9,671 nucleotides of DNA, taken from NCBI GenBank assembly GCA_011775825.1, contig JAABYK010000258.1:56523-66193 (forward strand), in the 5' to 3' direction. The position numbers and the translations under genes were made by a program. Under the pieces are notes generated by a model. The model was given only the letters and a program-made list of their open reading frames with translations. It was not told the origin of the DNA and ran no database searches. Within the stretch, counting starts at the first letter, position 1, and the number at the start of each line of letters is the position of its first letter. This document shows positions 1 to 6,931 of the stretch, piece by piece. This DNA comes from Candidatus Zhuqueibacterota bacterium. Lineage in GTDB: Bacteria > Zhuqueibacterota > Zhuqueibacteria > Oceanimicrobiales > Oceanimicrobiaceae.

Positions 1-52
1 CAAAAGGACTAAGAATAAACTAACCAACTTTCAATAAACAGACTTATGTCCC

Positions 53-60
53 GGAGGAGG
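53..60 (+). promoter_or_regulatory. Strong Shine-Dalgarno site for the radical SAM gene
   Basis: GGAGGAGG lies 4 nt before the ATG at 65 (counting from the last G of the run). The inner GGAG gives ordinary spacing, and this fixes the ATG at 65 as the start. The 52 nt before it hold no recognisable gene. Confidence 0.75.
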
Positions 61-64
61 AGTT

Positions 65-1633
65 ATGCGAAAATTACGCATTGCAGTCATCGAACTGGTC
101 GTCAAGGCACCAACTCGATGGGTATTCGGACGCATCATGAATGCGAATCAAGCAAGCATCATGCCGCAGGTGATCGCGCATTGGTGCGAGCAAGAAGGCC
201 ATGACGTCGAATTTATTTGTTATACAGGCCTTGAAAATTTGTTCGAGGAGCTTCCCACCCACGCCGATCTGGTCTTTATCGGCGCATACACGCAGGCTGG
301 GCAGCTTTCGTATGCAATTAGCAACTTAATGCGTTCAAGGGGTGCGGTAACCGTGCTTGGTGGGCCGCATGCGCGCTGCTATCCGCAGGACGCATTAAAA
401 TACTTCGACTATGTTCTCGGTTTCACAGACCGGGAAGTACTACGCACTGTTTTGCGGGACTGCTCACGGAATCGCCCTGTGGGCGTAAACATTTCAGCGA
501 AAGGGCAAGCGTTGGATCTGCCCGGAGTACGCGAGCGCTGGAAATTCATTAAGATTGTGCTTCAGAAAGCGCCCCTCATCAAGGGAGTATCGATGATCGG
601 CAGTCTCGGTTGTCCATACACCTGCAGTTTTTGTATCGATTCCGTGGTGCCTTATCAGCAGTTAAGTTTCGATGTCATACAAGATGACTTGCGATTCCTT
701 TTGCAAAAGTTCAAAAAGCCCAACGTCGGCTGGCATGACCCCAATTTCGGTATTCGCTTCGATGAGTACCTGGACGCTATCGAGGAGGCCGTACCGCCGG
801 GCAGCATCAATTTCTTCGCGGAAAGCAGTCTCTCGCTTCTTTCCGAACCAAATTTGAAACGGCTCAGGAAAAACGGCTTTAAAGCTGTGTTGCCCGGAAT
901 CGAGTCATGGCACGACATGGGCAATAAGTCCAAAACCGGAAGTAAACGAGGCATCGATAAAGTGCACTTAATTTCTGAACATGTCAACATGGTTTTGCAT
1001 TATATCCCTTATATCCAGACCAACTTCGTGTTAGGGTTGGATGTTGACGACGGACCAGAACCTTTTGAACTCACCAAGCGCTTTATCGATTTGGCCCCGG
1101 GCGCCTTTCCCGCTATATCGCTTCTCACGGCGTTTGGCCAGGCGGCTCCACTTAACCTCGAGTACCAGAAAGCCGGACGTGTATTGCCGTTCCCTTTCCA
1201 TTTCATGAATAACAACCACGTCATGAACGTAAGCCCGAAGAATTATTCCTGGCCTGAGTTTTACGATCACCTGGTCGACTTGCAGAGCTGCGCGTTTTCA
1301 AGGCAAACCATCGTGCGACGATTCAAGGCAGGCAAAAAGACACGCCCTAGATGGCTACCCTGGGTGAACGTGCTGCGGGCCGTGTGTTCGGAAGGATTCG
1401 GAAGAATCAAATATTACACCGCTTTACGTCAAATGCTGGAGAGCGACCGCCAGATTCGCCGATTCTGGGAAGGAGAAACCGCCGAAATTCCACCTTTCTA
1501 TGTGGACTGGATGAAACGTGATCTGGGGGCGTTCTGGAAGTGGTTGCCTGAAGGCGCGCTGTATCACGACACCAATGCCTATCTCAAATCAGAAATGCAG
1601 ACAAAGCAGGTTGAAAACACAGCGCACGTTTGA
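65..1633 (+). CDS. B12-binding-type radical SAM protein, function unknown
   Basis: This 522-residue protein has a cobalamin-binding-like N-terminal domain (about residues 1-140). It includes a hydrophobic strand and the segment VLGGPHARCYPQDAL (97-111), which matches the GGPHAxxxPxxAL pattern of B12-binding radical SAM enzymes. The radical SAM core follows, with the 4Fe-4S motif C183-x3-C187-x2-C190 (GCPYTCSFC). A GIESW segment near 278-282 fits a later strand of the barrel. The last ~170 residues are rich in aromatic and basic residues and I do not recognise them. No DxHxxG cobalamin His-ligand motif is visible, which is common in this class. Members perform methylations, ring contractions and other radical chemistry, so the substrate cannot be read from sequence. 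It converges on the NTase gene at 1699-2469 and looks unrelated to tryptophan breakdown. The family call is firm; the role is unknown. Confidence 0.85.
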   Translation: MRKLRIAVIELVVKAPTRWVFGRIMNANQASIMPQVIAHWCEQEGHDVEFICYTGLENLFEELPTHADLVFIGAYTQAGQLSYAISNLMRSRGAVTVLGGPHARCYPQDALKYFDYVLGFTDREVLRTVLRDCSRNRPVGVNISAKGQALDLPGVRERWKFIKIVLQKAPLIKGVSMIGSLGCPYTCSFCIDSVVPYQQLSFDVIQDDLRFLLQKFKKPNVGWHDPNFGIRFDEYLDAIEEAVPPGSINFFAESSLSLLSEPNLKRLRKNGFKAVLPGIESWHDMGNKSKTGSKRGIDKVHLISEHVNMVLHYIPYIQTNFVLGLDVDDGPEPFELTKRFIDLAPGAFPAISLLTAFGQAAPLNLEYQKAGRVLPFPFHFMNNNHVMNVSPKNYSWPEFYDHLVDLQSCAFSRQTIVRRFKAGKKTRPRWLPWVNVLRAVCSEGFGRIKYYTALRQMLESDRQIRRFWEGETAEIPPFYVDWMKRDLGAFWKWLPEGALYHDTNAYLKSEMQTKQVENTAHV

Positions 1634-1698
1634 TGATGAACAAATCCATTGATCCGTTAAAAAGTACGTAGAGGAGTGTGGCTGTAATGGGGTCAGAG

Positions 1699-2469
1699 CT
1701 AGTTTTCGTCAGTCTCCGGAAGCGGATACTTTAACTCGCTTTTGTCGAGAAGATCGAGTGTTTCGTTAAACCATTGCATCGCTCCTCTGTACTTTTTTAC
1801 GTCCTCTTTCGTGTAACCCATACCCAAAACAGCCCTTCCTATGTACTCGATGTCATCTTTGCTAAGAAGTTCGATTCCATACTCGAGCAATTCTGCTGCA
1901 TCAGCTTTGTCCCGTAAAGCTTTGATTTGGTCTTTTCTGTCCGCAATTGCGGGCAGCTTCAGAACCAACAGGTCCCTCACACTGACGACCCGTGTGGTAA
2001 TCTCCTCGACGTTGGACTCTTTCGCGTCGTTCAACGCCGCCCGGCGGTGACGCAAATTAGCCGGTAACACATCCAAACGCGTCCCTTCGATGTCATAAAT
2101 CTGCACGACCGTAGTTCGGCCTTTGTAGTATTCCGTGAACAGTTTGCGGCCTTTCTCCAGATCCTTTTTGGCTACGAGGATGTCCAGATCATGTGTGGCT
2201 CGGGGCAGCGCGTGTTGGCCCATGGCAATCCCACCGATGATCGCGTATTTGATGCCGTTTTGATTCAGAGTCTCCAGGATAAATTTTACTTTATCCCACT
2301 CCATAATCTTTCGCCCTCCCCAAAAATTACCCAACCGATCGGAAATGAGTACGGCAGACTCAAGACCATTGCGGCCGCGTATGAGATACTCTTCCCGGGT
2401 TTCGACGTATGTTTGCTCGTCCGAGAATGTATCCCCGTCTTTGAGGACGTTTTTCTTCTTATCTTTCAT
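1699..2469 (-). CDS. Stand-alone nucleotidyltransferase-fold protein (AbiEii/DUF6036-like)
   Basis: The polymerase-beta-type NTase fold is recognisable. The signature YAIIGGIAMGQHALPRATHDLDI (start about residue 75 of 256) contains G79-G80 and the metal-binding pair D94-x-D96, and a third Asp lies at D133 (RLDVLP). Proteins of this type include AbiEii/MenT-like toxins and uncharacterised NTases that modify RNA or protein; which applies here cannot be told. No HEPN or AbiEi partner adjoins it. Start choice: the long frame begins at 2469 with AAAGGA only 2 nt before the ATG. An internal ATG at 2304 (Met56, MEWDKVKF) has GGGGAGGG about 10 nt upstream and coincides with where such proteins usually begin, so a 201-residue product is at least as likely. 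The first 55 residues are polar and I do not recognise them. The gene is divergent from kynA. Confidence 0.75.
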   Translation of the reverse strand: MKDKKKNVLKDGDTFSDEQTYVETREEYLIRGRNGLESAVLISDRLGNFWGGRKIMEWDKVKFILETLNQNGIKYAIIGGIAMGQHALPRATHDLDILVAKKDLEKGRKLFTEYYKGRTTVVQIYDIEGTRLDVLPANLRHRRAALNDAKESNVEEITTRVVSVRDLLVLKLPAIADRKDQIKALRDKADAAELLEYGIELLSKDDIEYIGRAVLGMGYTKEDVKKYRGAMQWFNETLDLLDKSELKYPLPETDEN

Positions 2470-2566
2470 ATTCCTTTATTTCCCGCCAAAAACCTTTTCA
2501 AAAAGTAGGCAACCCGCTGAAGGAAGAATGTCAAGCTAAATCGGCAAAGACCAAACTCCAAAAATC

Positions 2567-2595
2567 TTGACTTTTAGCGGAATATTTATTAGCAT
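2567..2595 (+). promoter_or_regulatory. Candidate sigma70-type promoter for kynA
   Basis: TTGACT (2567-2572, 5 of 6 to the -35 consensus) and TAGCAT (2590-2595, 4 of 6 to the -10 consensus) are separated by exactly 17 nt. Transcription would begin near 2602, giving a leader of only about 15 nt before the ATG at 2617. The call is by eye in an AT-rich divergent region. If the host uses a Bacteroidota-type promoter, it would not apply. Confidence 0.35.
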
Positions 2596-2616
2596 AAACA
2601 CAAATTGGATACCGAT

Positions 2617-3717
2617 ATGAACGAAGACACGCCTCTCTATTACACGGATTATCTCAAGTTAGACGATCTCCTGTCTCTGCAATCGCCCAAAAGTTTGGAA
2701 CGTATGGGTGAGCTCGCGCACGAGGAGATGTTGTTCATCATCGTGCATCAGGCCTATGAACTCTGGTTCAAGCAAATCCTCCACGAGTTGGACTCGGTCA
2801 TTGCGATTTTCAAACAGGATTACATCGACGAAAAGAATGTCGGCGTGTCGGTTTCTCGACTCAATCGCATCATCGAAATACAAAAACTCCTGATCGAGCA
2901 AATTCGGGTGCTGGAAACCATGACCCCCCTGGATTTTCTGGATTTCCGGGACTTCCTCATTCCTGCTTCAGGATTTCAAAGCTACCAATTCCGCCTTATG
3001 GAAAACAGACTCGGACTCGACCCCGAGCAGCGCAAACCATTCGAAAAGGCGCCCTATCATGCGCGTTTGTCAAAGGAGCATCAGCAACTGCTTATCAAAT
3101 CTGAGCAGAGCCTTTCATTGTTCGACCTTGTGGAAAAATGGCTTGAGCGTACGCCATTTCTGCAGTTTCATGGCTTCGATTTTTGGCAGACGTATCGCAA
3201 CACCGTGCAAAAGATGTTTGAACGCGATCGCAAGTCCATCGAAAACAATCCCACGCTCTCCGAGGATGAGAAAGAGACGGAGCTAACCGAATTGGCCGCT
3301 ACGGAAAAGAGCTTTTCTGCTATTATCGACGAAGACGAACACAATCGGCTGCGCGAGAAAGGTTTTCGCAGGCTGTCCTTCAAAGCCACTCAGGCAGCCT
3401 TGTTGATCAACTTATATCGCGATGAACCTATTTTACATTTGCCCTTCAAATTGCTGACATGCTTGATCGAAATCGATGAGTTTCTGACAGCGTGGCGCTA
3501 TCGGCATGCCCTGATGGTGCAACGCATGATCGGGTCAAAAATCGGCACGGGCGGCTCGTCCGGACACCAATATTTGAAAATGACCGCTGAGAAGCATAAA
3601 ATATTCAGCGATCTCACCAATCTTTCGACATTTTTTATTCCTCGGTCCAAGTTACCGGAATTGCCGGAAGACCTTAAGAAGAATCTAGGCTTTTATTATT
3701 CCAAGAAGGAATCATGA
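2617..3717 (+). CDS. kynA: Tryptophan 2,3-dioxygenase
   Basis: A heme dioxygenase that inserts O2 across the indole C2-C3 bond of L-tryptophan to give N-formylkynurenine, the first step of the kynurenine route. Family hallmarks run in order in the 366-residue product: YYTDYLKLDDLL (8-19), HEEMLFIIVHQAYELWFK with distal-pocket H44, TPLDFLDFRDF, SGFQSYQFRLMENRLG with substrate-carboxylate-binding R126, then WRYRHALMVQRMIG with heme-ligand H297 and GTGGSSG with T311. All catalytic positions known from the Xanthomonas and human enzymes appear present. The length resembles the longer (human-like, ~370-400 residue) form rather than the ~280-300-residue proteobacterial form, with an insertion of acidic and basic residues near 205-245. 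I chose the ATG at 2617; an in-frame TTG at 2605 would add four residues. No clear Shine-Dalgarno site is visible. Its stop overlaps the SDR start (ATGA), implying co-translation. Confidence 0.96.
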   Translation: MNEDTPLYYTDYLKLDDLLSLQSPKSLERMGELAHEEMLFIIVHQAYELWFKQILHELDSVIAIFKQDYIDEKNVGVSVSRLNRIIEIQKLLIEQIRVLETMTPLDFLDFRDFLIPASGFQSYQFRLMENRLGLDPEQRKPFEKAPYHARLSKEHQQLLIKSEQSLSLFDLVEKWLERTPFLQFHGFDFWQTYRNTVQKMFERDRKSIENNPTLSEDEKETELTELAATEKSFSAIIDEDEHNRLREKGFRRLSFKATQAALLINLYRDEPILHLPFKLLTCLIEIDEFLTAWRYRHALMVQRMIGSKIGTGGSSGHQYLKMTAEKHKIFSDLTNLSTFFIPRSKLPELPEDLKKNLGFYYSKKES

Positions 3718-4502
3718 ATATCGACTTGAGCGGGAAACGCGCCATCGTTTGTGGCAGTTCTAAGGGCATCGGCAAAGCCGTCGCCCACGAATTGGCCAAT
3801 TTAGGCGCCACGGTGATCCTGATTGCACGGGATGGCGAGACCCTCAAACAGGTGAAAGGCGAATTGAGTCGCGATGCCGGCCAAAGGCACGATTTCATCG
3901 CGGTCGATTTTGCGGAAGTGGATACTTTAGAGCAGAAAATCACACAGTTTGTGTCAACCAATCCACCCGTGCATATTTTGGTAAACAACACCGGCGGGCC
4001 GCCTGCGGGACCCATTTTTGAAGCGGAGACACAGGAATTCTTGCAGGGTTTTTCCAATCACCTCATTTGCAATCATATCCTGACTCAGACGGTTGTCCCG
4101 GGTATGAAGACCGAAGGATACGGTCGCATCATCAATATCATTTCCACGTCGGTCAAACAACCCATCAAAGGATTGGGCGTGTCGAATACGGTACGTGGTG
4201 CCGTGGCGAGTTGGGCGAAAACGCTCGCCGGTGAACTGGCCGCCTTCGGAATCACCGTAAACAACATTCTTCCCGGTGCGACCAAAACCACCCGGCTGCA
4301 GTCTTTAATTGGACATAATGCGAAAAAATCAGGAGTGAGCGTCGAAGCATTAACCAAGCAGATGTTGGATCAAATTCCGACGGGAAGATTTGCGGAGACA
4401 TCGGAGATTGCGAATGCCGCGGTTTTTTTGGCCACGCCGGCTGCTGCCTACATCAATGGCGTTAGCCTGGCAGTGGATGGTGGCCGAACGCAGTGTTTGT
4501 GA
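3714..4502 (+). CDS. SDR-family protein with altered active site (BKR-like)
   Basis: A 262-residue Rossmann-fold short-chain dehydrogenase/reductase. The nucleotide-binding loop is G14-SSKGI-G20, the NNTGG motif is at 91-95, the Ser-bearing strand RIINIIS ends at S144, and a C-terminal YINGVSLAVDGG is present. In classical SDRs the next element is YxxxK. Here the aligned segment reads SNTVRGAV (157-164), placing Ser157 where Tyr is expected and Arg161 where Lys is expected. This matches a known divergent subgroup, the BKR-like SDRs without a perfect tetrad, so it is probably a family trait rather than decay. The start overlaps the kynA stop by 4 nt with AAGGA just upstream, so the pair is translationally coupled. 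Position implies a role in or near tryptophan catabolism, but I can assign no step or substrate. Confidence 0.88.
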   Translation: MNIDLSGKRAIVCGSSKGIGKAVAHELANLGATVILIARDGETLKQVKGELSRDAGQRHDFIAVDFAEVDTLEQKITQFVSTNPPVHILVNNTGGPPAGPIFEAETQEFLQGFSNHLICNHILTQTVVPGMKTEGYGRIINIISTSVKQPIKGLGVSNTVRGAVASWAKTLAGELAAFGITVNNILPGATKTTRLQSLIGHNAKKSGVSVEALTKQMLDQIPTGRFAETSEIANAAVFLATPAAAYINGVSLAVDGGRTQCL

Positions 4503-4506
4503 GTTT

Positions 4507-4597
4507 CAGGCTTTCAGTAAGCAGTGATCGGTAAGGCAGTATTCAGTAATCAGTATTCAGTGATTCAGTGCTCAATGTGAAAACAGTGAGCGGTCCT
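4507..4597 (+). repeat. CAGT heptad repeat in the intergenic spacer
   Basis: CAGT or a one-base variant recurs every 7-8 nt. Exact CAGT starts are 4515, 4522, 4537, 4544, 4551, 4558, 4566 and 4584. Variants start at 4507 (CAGG), 4529 (CGGT), 4573 (CAAT) and 4591 (CGGT). The core unit is CAGTATT/CAGTAAT/CAGTGAT. It occupies most of the space between the SDR stop and the mntA-like gene and is not coding. Similar simple arrays occur between genes in many environmental bacteria. Spacing is too short for CRISPR. Confidence 0.8.
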
Positions 4598-4623
4598 GCG
4601 CATGCACGATATGACGATATAAC

Positions 4624-4635
4624 GAAAAGCTTTTC
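4624..4635. promoter_or_regulatory. Perfect 12-bp palindrome abutting the mntA-like start codon
   Basis: GAAAAGCTTTTC is self-complementary and ends on the base before the ATG at 4636. A second short palindrome, TTCATGAA (4633-4640), overlaps the start codon. No Shine-Dalgarno site is seen here. It could be an operator for autoregulation, as in many toxin-antitoxin loci, or chance; nothing in the sequence proves binding. Confidence 0.35.
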
Positions 4636-5037
4636 ATGAAGCCCCAAAAAATCATTTCTGAATTAAAACAGTCTTTGCAGACCGAAGTCAAGTTTGCGTT
4701 GGTTTACGGCTCGATCTTGACCAAATATTTTAAAAAAGACAGCGATATCGATTTGGGAGTCTACCTGGGCAAAAAACCTGACCTGGACACGTATATAGAT
4801 TTGAAGCAAAGAATCGAACAGCATTTTGATTATCAATTCGAAATTGACCCTGTTATTTTTGATAATGCCGATCCGATCATTGCCATGCAGATCCTGGCAA
4901 ATGGCGAACTCATCATCAAGCATGACCTTGAACCCTTCATAAAATATAAAGCCAGGATGATTTCCCAATACCTCGATTTCAAAATGGATCGGAAAAGAAT
5001 TGAAGAGCGGATCGCTGAAGGTTCGGTTTATGCTTGA
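4636..5037 (+). CDS. mntA: MntA-like minimal nucleotidyltransferase (putative antitoxin)
   Basis: A 133-residue minimal NTase. It shows G25-S26, ten residues, then D37-I-D39, exactly the GSx10DxD signature of MntA AMP-transferases. A third Asp, D71 (FEIDPVIF), completes the metal site. In characterised MntA-HepT (type VII) systems this protein adds AMP groups to a tyrosine of the HEPN RNase HepT and so silences it. The gene is directly followed by a HEPN gene overlapping by 8 nt, the usual arrangement. Catalytic residues look intact. The ATG at 4636 is the only sensible start but lacks a clear ribosome site and follows a 12-bp palindrome. The pair lies between the SDR and ALDH genes of the tryptophan pathway, on the same strand, and looks like an insertion into that cluster. 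Confidence 0.85.
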   Translation: MKPQKIISELKQSLQTEVKFALVYGSILTKYFKKDSDIDLGVYLGKKPDLDTYIDLKQRIEQHFDYQFEIDPVIFDNADPIIAMQILANGELIIKHDLEPFIKYKARMISQYLDFKMDRKRIEERIAEGSVYA

Positions 5038-5449
5038 AAAAGATGTCGTTCTGTCAAAAATTTCCATCATCAAGCATTGTCTGGACCGGATTAAAAAAGT
5101 AACCAATTTAGCTCCGGATTCACTGGAGAATTTTGACAAACAGGATATTTTTGTTCTCAATCTTCAAAGGGCTATTCAGGCGTGCATCGACATTGCAAAC
5201 TTGATCATCTCAAAACATGATTATCGCCTGCCAAATTCCTACAAAATGAGCTTTTATATCTTGTTTGAAAATAAATGGATCAATTCGGAGACATGTAAAC
5301 GAATGCAAAAGATGGTGGGCTTTCGCAACATTGCGATTTACGACTACCAGGAAGTGGATACCGAAATTCTGAAGTCCATTCTGACCAAGAATTTATCCGA
5401 TTTTGAGAAGTTTTATAAGCAAATCCACAAGAAAATTGCGGCATCTTAA
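5030..5449 (+). CDS. hepT: HepT-like HEPN protein with His-to-Tyr active-site change
   Basis: A 139-residue, mostly helical HEPN/DUF86-type protein and partner of the preceding NTase. Active HepT toxins carry R-x4-H-x-Y: Arg and His form the RNase site and the Tyr is the AMPylation target. Here the segment GFRNIAIYDYQ (97-107) gives R99-x4-Y104-x-Y106. The Arg and target Tyr are kept, but the His is Tyr, encoded TAC at 5339-5341 and one base from CAC. The protein is therefore predicted to lack normal RNase activity unless Tyr can substitute. Start: the ATG at 5030 overlaps the mntA stop (ATGCTTGA) with GAAGG about 8 nt upstream. An in-frame TTG at 5000 would add ten residues but is less likely. 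The rest of the HEPN fold seems complete, with no stop or frameshift. Confidence 0.85.
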   Translation: MLEKDVVLSKISIIKHCLDRIKKVTNLAPDSLENFDKQDIFVLNLQRAIQACIDIANLIISKHDYRLPNSYKMSFYILFENKWINSETCKRMQKMVGFRNIAIYDYQEVDTEILKSILTKNLSDFEKFYKQIHKKIAAS

Positions 5450-5485
5450 AGACGTAACACACGTTGCACTTTTTTGAATTCCGGT

Positions 5486-6928
5486 ATGAATAAAATCAAG
5501 AATTTCATTAATGGCGAACTCGCGGCGCCCGTTTCCGGAAACTATCTCGACAACTATGATCCGGCAATTGGAGATGTCTACTCGCAGGTGCCGGACTCGG
5601 ATGAGCAGGACATCGACTTAGCCGTTCAAGCCGCCGAACGCGCTTTCCCCTCCTGGTCGGTCACCCCTGCGCAAGAGCGGTCAAACATCATGATGCGCAT
5701 CGCGGACTTGATCGACCAAAATCTGGATAGACTGGCGCAAGCCGAGTCCGTCGATAACGGGAAACCACTGAGGTTGGCAAAAACCGTTGACATCCCGAGA
5801 GCCTCGAGTAACTTCCGATTTTTTGCAACGGCCATTCTGCACTTCGCCAGTGAGTCGCACATCATGGAAGATTCGGCCATCAACTACACTCTGAGAAAGT
5901 CGATTGGCGTCGCGGGATGCATTTCACCCTGGAATTTGCCGCTGTATTTGTTCACATGGAAAATAGCCCCGGCTTTCGCGGCAGGCAACTGCGTCGTGGG
6001 GAAACCGTCCGAGATCACGCCGATGACCGCTTATCTGCTTTCGGAACTGTGTGTCGAAGCGGGATTGCCAGCGGGCGTCTTAAATATCGTTCACGGGTAC
6101 GGCCCCAAAGTCGGGGCGGCCATGTCGGCACACCCCGGGATTCCGGTGATGTCTTTTACGGGCGGCACAAAAACCGGCACGGAAATATCAAAAACGGCTT
6201 CTCCCCTATTCAAGAAGCTGTCGCTGGAAATGGGCGGCAAAAATCCCAACATCATTTTTGCGGATTGCAAATACGAAGAGATGATGCAGGCCACGCTGAA
6301 GTCGTCATTTTCAAACCAGGGACAAATCTGTCTTTGTGGCTCCAGAGTTTTCATTGAACGCAGCCTTTATGAAAGATTTCGGGACGATTTCGTTGAACGC
6401 ACGAAAACGTTAAACGTCGGCGATCCTATGTCAGAAGACAGCGACCTGGGTGCCGTGGTTTCGGGTGCGCATATGGAAAAGATTCTGTCTTATATCGAAC
6501 TGGCGAAGCAGGAAGGCGGCACCCTTTTGTGCGGAGGCAATCAGGTCAAACTCTCCGGCAGGTGCAAACACGGATGGTTTGTTGAACCGACGGTCATCGA
6601 GGGTCTGCCGCACGATTGTCGCACCAACCAGGAAGAGATTTTCGGCCCGGTGGTGACGCTCATGCCATTTGACACGGAAGATGAGGTTGTGAAGTATGCG
6701 AATAGCACCCAATACGGATTGTCCGCCACCATCTGGACCGAAGACCTCACGCGCGCCCATCGGCTGGCAAATCAGGTGCAATCCGGCATTATCTGGATCA
6801 ACTGCTGGATGCTGCGCGACCTGCGTACGCCGTTTGGTGGCATGAAGAATTCAGGATTGGGTAGAGAAGGCGGGTTCGAGGCTCTGCGGTTTTTTACAGA
6901 ACCGAAGAATGTGTGTGTGAAATTGTAA
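5486..6928 (+). CDS. 2-aminomuconate-6-semialdehyde dehydrogenase (ALDH8A1-like)
   Basis: An NAD-dependent aldehyde dehydrogenase of 480 residues, likely oxidising 2-aminomuconate-6-semialdehyde to 2-aminomuconate after 3-hydroxyanthranilate ring cleavage. Catalytic residues are visible: N150 in SPWNLP, E248 in LEMGGKNP, C282 in GQICLC, and the cofactor loop FTGGTKTG (224-231). Substrate-carboxylate residues known from human ALDH8A1 and Pseudomonas AmnC/NbaE are also kept: R105 in DIPRA and R444 in NCWMLRDL. The C-terminal PFGGMKNSGLGREGG is typical of this class. From recall, similarity to human ALDH8A1 runs the full length. That, plus neighbouring ring-cleavage and deaminase genes, favours this substrate over related 2-hydroxymuconic semialdehyde. 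The ATG at 5486 fits the family N-terminus; a TTG at 5474 is possible. The next gene starts 3 nt after its stop. Confidence 0.92.
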   Translation: MNKIKNFINGELAAPVSGNYLDNYDPAIGDVYSQVPDSDEQDIDLAVQAAERAFPSWSVTPAQERSNIMMRIADLIDQNLDRLAQAESVDNGKPLRLAKTVDIPRASSNFRFFATAILHFASESHIMEDSAINYTLRKSIGVAGCISPWNLPLYLFTWKIAPAFAAGNCVVGKPSEITPMTAYLLSELCVEAGLPAGVLNIVHGYGPKVGAAMSAHPGIPVMSFTGGTKTGTEISKTASPLFKKLSLEMGGKNPNIIFADCKYEEMMQATLKSSFSNQGQICLCGSRVFIERSLYERFRDDFVERTKTLNVGDPMSEDSDLGAVVSGAHMEKILSYIELAKQEGGTLLCGGNQVKLSGRCKHGWFVEPTVIEGLPHDCRTNQEEIFGPVVTLMPFDTEDEVVKYANSTQYGLSATIWTEDLTRAHRLANQVQSGIIWINCWMLRDLRTPFGGMKNSGLGREGGFEALRFFTEPKNVCVKL

Positions 6929-6931
6929 CTT

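Noticed and set aside
655..990. Minus-strand open frame of 111 codons
   Set aside because: It is antisense to the radical SAM core and has no recognisable motif.
1684..1698. GGGGTCAGAGCT motif reminiscent of REP/RAYT-associated sequences
   Set aside because: A single copy without an inverted partner or a Y1 transposase; it overlaps the NTase stop codon and is too short to call.
4507..4597. Possible CRISPR array
   Set aside because: The repeat unit is 7-8 nt with no unique spacers; it is a simple-sequence repeat.
4663..5160. Minus-strand open frame of 165 codons
   Set aside because: It lies antisense across the MntA-like and HepT-like genes, whose motifs are unmistakable on the plus strand. 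The minus-strand peptide shows no family pattern.
5917..6357. Plus-strand open frame of 146 codons in another frame
   Set aside because: It is fully contained in the ALDH gene, whose catalytic motifs run through the same DNA.
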